A stretch of DNA of 5,357 bases from Pseudomonadota bacterium (lineage in GTDB: Bacteria; Pseudomonadota; Gammaproteobacteria; Pseudomonadales; UBA5518), in contig JAKJFB010000218.1 of NCBI GenBank assembly GCA_022705125.1, forward strand, positions 1 to 5,357, written 5' to 3'. Of this stretch, positions 4,747-5,357 are shown one piece after another. Each line of letters starts with the position of its first letter. Position 1 is the first letter of the stretch. Below the pieces are notes generated by a model that ran no database searches, was not told the origin of the DNA, and worked only from the letters and a program-made list of their open reading frames with translations. The translations under genes and the position numbers were made by a program.

Positions 4747-5357
4747 ACTCGCCGAAACGCTTGCCGGTGTACCAGCTCACGGGCGCCTCGTAGCGCTCCA
4801 CCAGGTGCACCACGTCGAGCACCAGCGCGAACAGCGCCATGCGCACCAGCACGCCGTTGTCGGTCTGGCGGAAGATCGCGAGATTGGGGTTCTCGTTGAG
4901 GTCCGGGTCGAGCTCGTTCGCCTCGGCACGCGAATCGCGCGGCAGCGGGTGCATGATCACCGTGTTCGGCTCGCAGTACTGGGTGTAGATCGCCTGGTTC
5001 AGGCGATAGCGGCCGCGGTAGAGGTTCGCCTCCTCCCGGCTGGCAAAGCGCTCCTCCTGGATGCGCGTGGAATAGGCGATGTCGACGTGCCCGATCGAGG
5101 ACTCCATCGCGTCCGATTCCACCACCGTGTGGCCGCGCGCGCGCAGGTGCTCGACGATCTCGCCCGGCATGCGCAGCTCCGCCGGCGCGATGCAGGTCAG
5201 GTGCACGCGATCGAAGTTGGCCAGCAGCTTCGACAGCGAGTGCACGGTGCGCCCGAAGCGCAGGTCGCCGATCATCGCGATGCGCAGCCCGTCGATGCTG
5301 CCGCCGCGGTGCCGCACTTCCTTGCCGATGGTGTAGAGATCGAGCAGCGCCTGCGTC
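4745..5357 (-). CDS. pyrB: Aspartate carbamoyltransferase, C-terminal part (5' end outside window)
   Basis: Catalytic chain of the enzyme that joins carbamoyl phosphate and aspartate in pyrimidine synthesis. The window holds the last 203 residues, beginning TQALLDLYTI, which matches the HPTQTLLDLFTI block near residue 134 of E. coli PyrB; the carbamoyl-phosphate motif STRT is beyond 5357. Active-site blocks are intact: GDLRFGRTVHS (Arg of E. coli R167), YSTRIQEER (R229, Q231) and MHPLPR (P266, L267). The segment after HPLPR is about five residues longer than in E. coli, and the C-terminus runs about 17 residues further, ending VSWYTGKRFGE. This suggests a different ATCase subfamily. No regulatory chain (pyrI) is present downstream; the next gene is nudF. 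A GTG at 5317 is not a real start, because conserved residues continue upstream of it to the window edge. Confidence 0.93.
   Translation of the reverse strand, partial: TQALLDLYTIGKEVRHRGGSIDGLRIAMIGDLRFGRTVHSLSKLLANFDRVHLTCIAPAELRMPGEIVEHLRARGHTVVESDAMESSIGHVDIAYSTRIQEERFASREEANLYRGRYRLNQAIYTQYCEPNTVIMHPLPRDSRAEANELDPDLNENPNLAIFRQTDNGVLVRMALFALVLDVVHLVERYEAPVSWYTGKRFGE

Noticed and set aside
4745..5317. GTG at 5317 as the start of a short pyrB-like gene
   Set aside because: Conserved ATCase sequence (TQALLDLYTIGKE) continues in frame upstream to the window edge, so the gene is cut by the window and not truncated.

Overview
The window is high-GC DNA, roughly two-thirds GC by eye. It carries a single run of bacterial housekeeping genes, all on the minus strand. 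In transcription order (right to left) they are: the C-terminal part of an aspartate carbamoyltransferase (pyrB), an ADP-ribose pyrophosphatase (nudF), an RNA 2',3'-cyclic phosphodiesterase of the 2H superfamily (thpR/ligT), the lipid II flippase murJ, the bifunctional riboflavin kinase/FAD synthetase ribF, and the N-terminal third of isoleucyl-tRNA synthetase (ileS). Both end genes run off the window. The order murJ-ribF-ileS, and close similarity to remembered E. coli sequences of IleS, NudF and MurJ, point to a high-GC gammaproteobacterium. I cannot name the genus from sequence alone.

Region by region: pyrB (5357-4745) is followed after 7 bases by nudF (4737-4129). nudF overlaps thpR by 10 bases, and thpR overlaps murJ by 8 bases, so these four genes look like one tightly packed, translationally coupled unit. 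A 6-bp all-GC hairpin covers the murJ GTG start and its Shine-Dalgarno region and lies inside the end of thpR. This would make murJ translation depend on ribosomes finishing thpR. ribF and ileS are separated by 12 bases and probably form a second transcription unit, with a consensus TATAAT 34 bases or so upstream of a TTG ribF start. There is no gene-free stretch longer than about 90 bases.

The most notable non-genic structure is a cluster of REP-like palindromes at 1911-2034, between and partly inside murJ and ribF. Three complete units each have a GTAG or GTGG head and an 18-base palindrome with the same centre but different stem sequences that change in a compensatory way. A half unit and a head remnant lie next to them. 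The cluster has run into the 3' end of murJ, where it encodes about 25 extra C-terminal residues and supplies the stop codon. It also contains an ATG in frame with ribF that is probably not the real start.

The genes cover pyrimidine synthesis, ADP-ribose and cyclic-phosphate hydrolysis, cell-wall precursor export, flavin cofactor synthesis and tRNA charging. Apart from the possible nudF/thpR link and the REP cluster, I see no sign of a mobile island, defence system or new multi-gene system.
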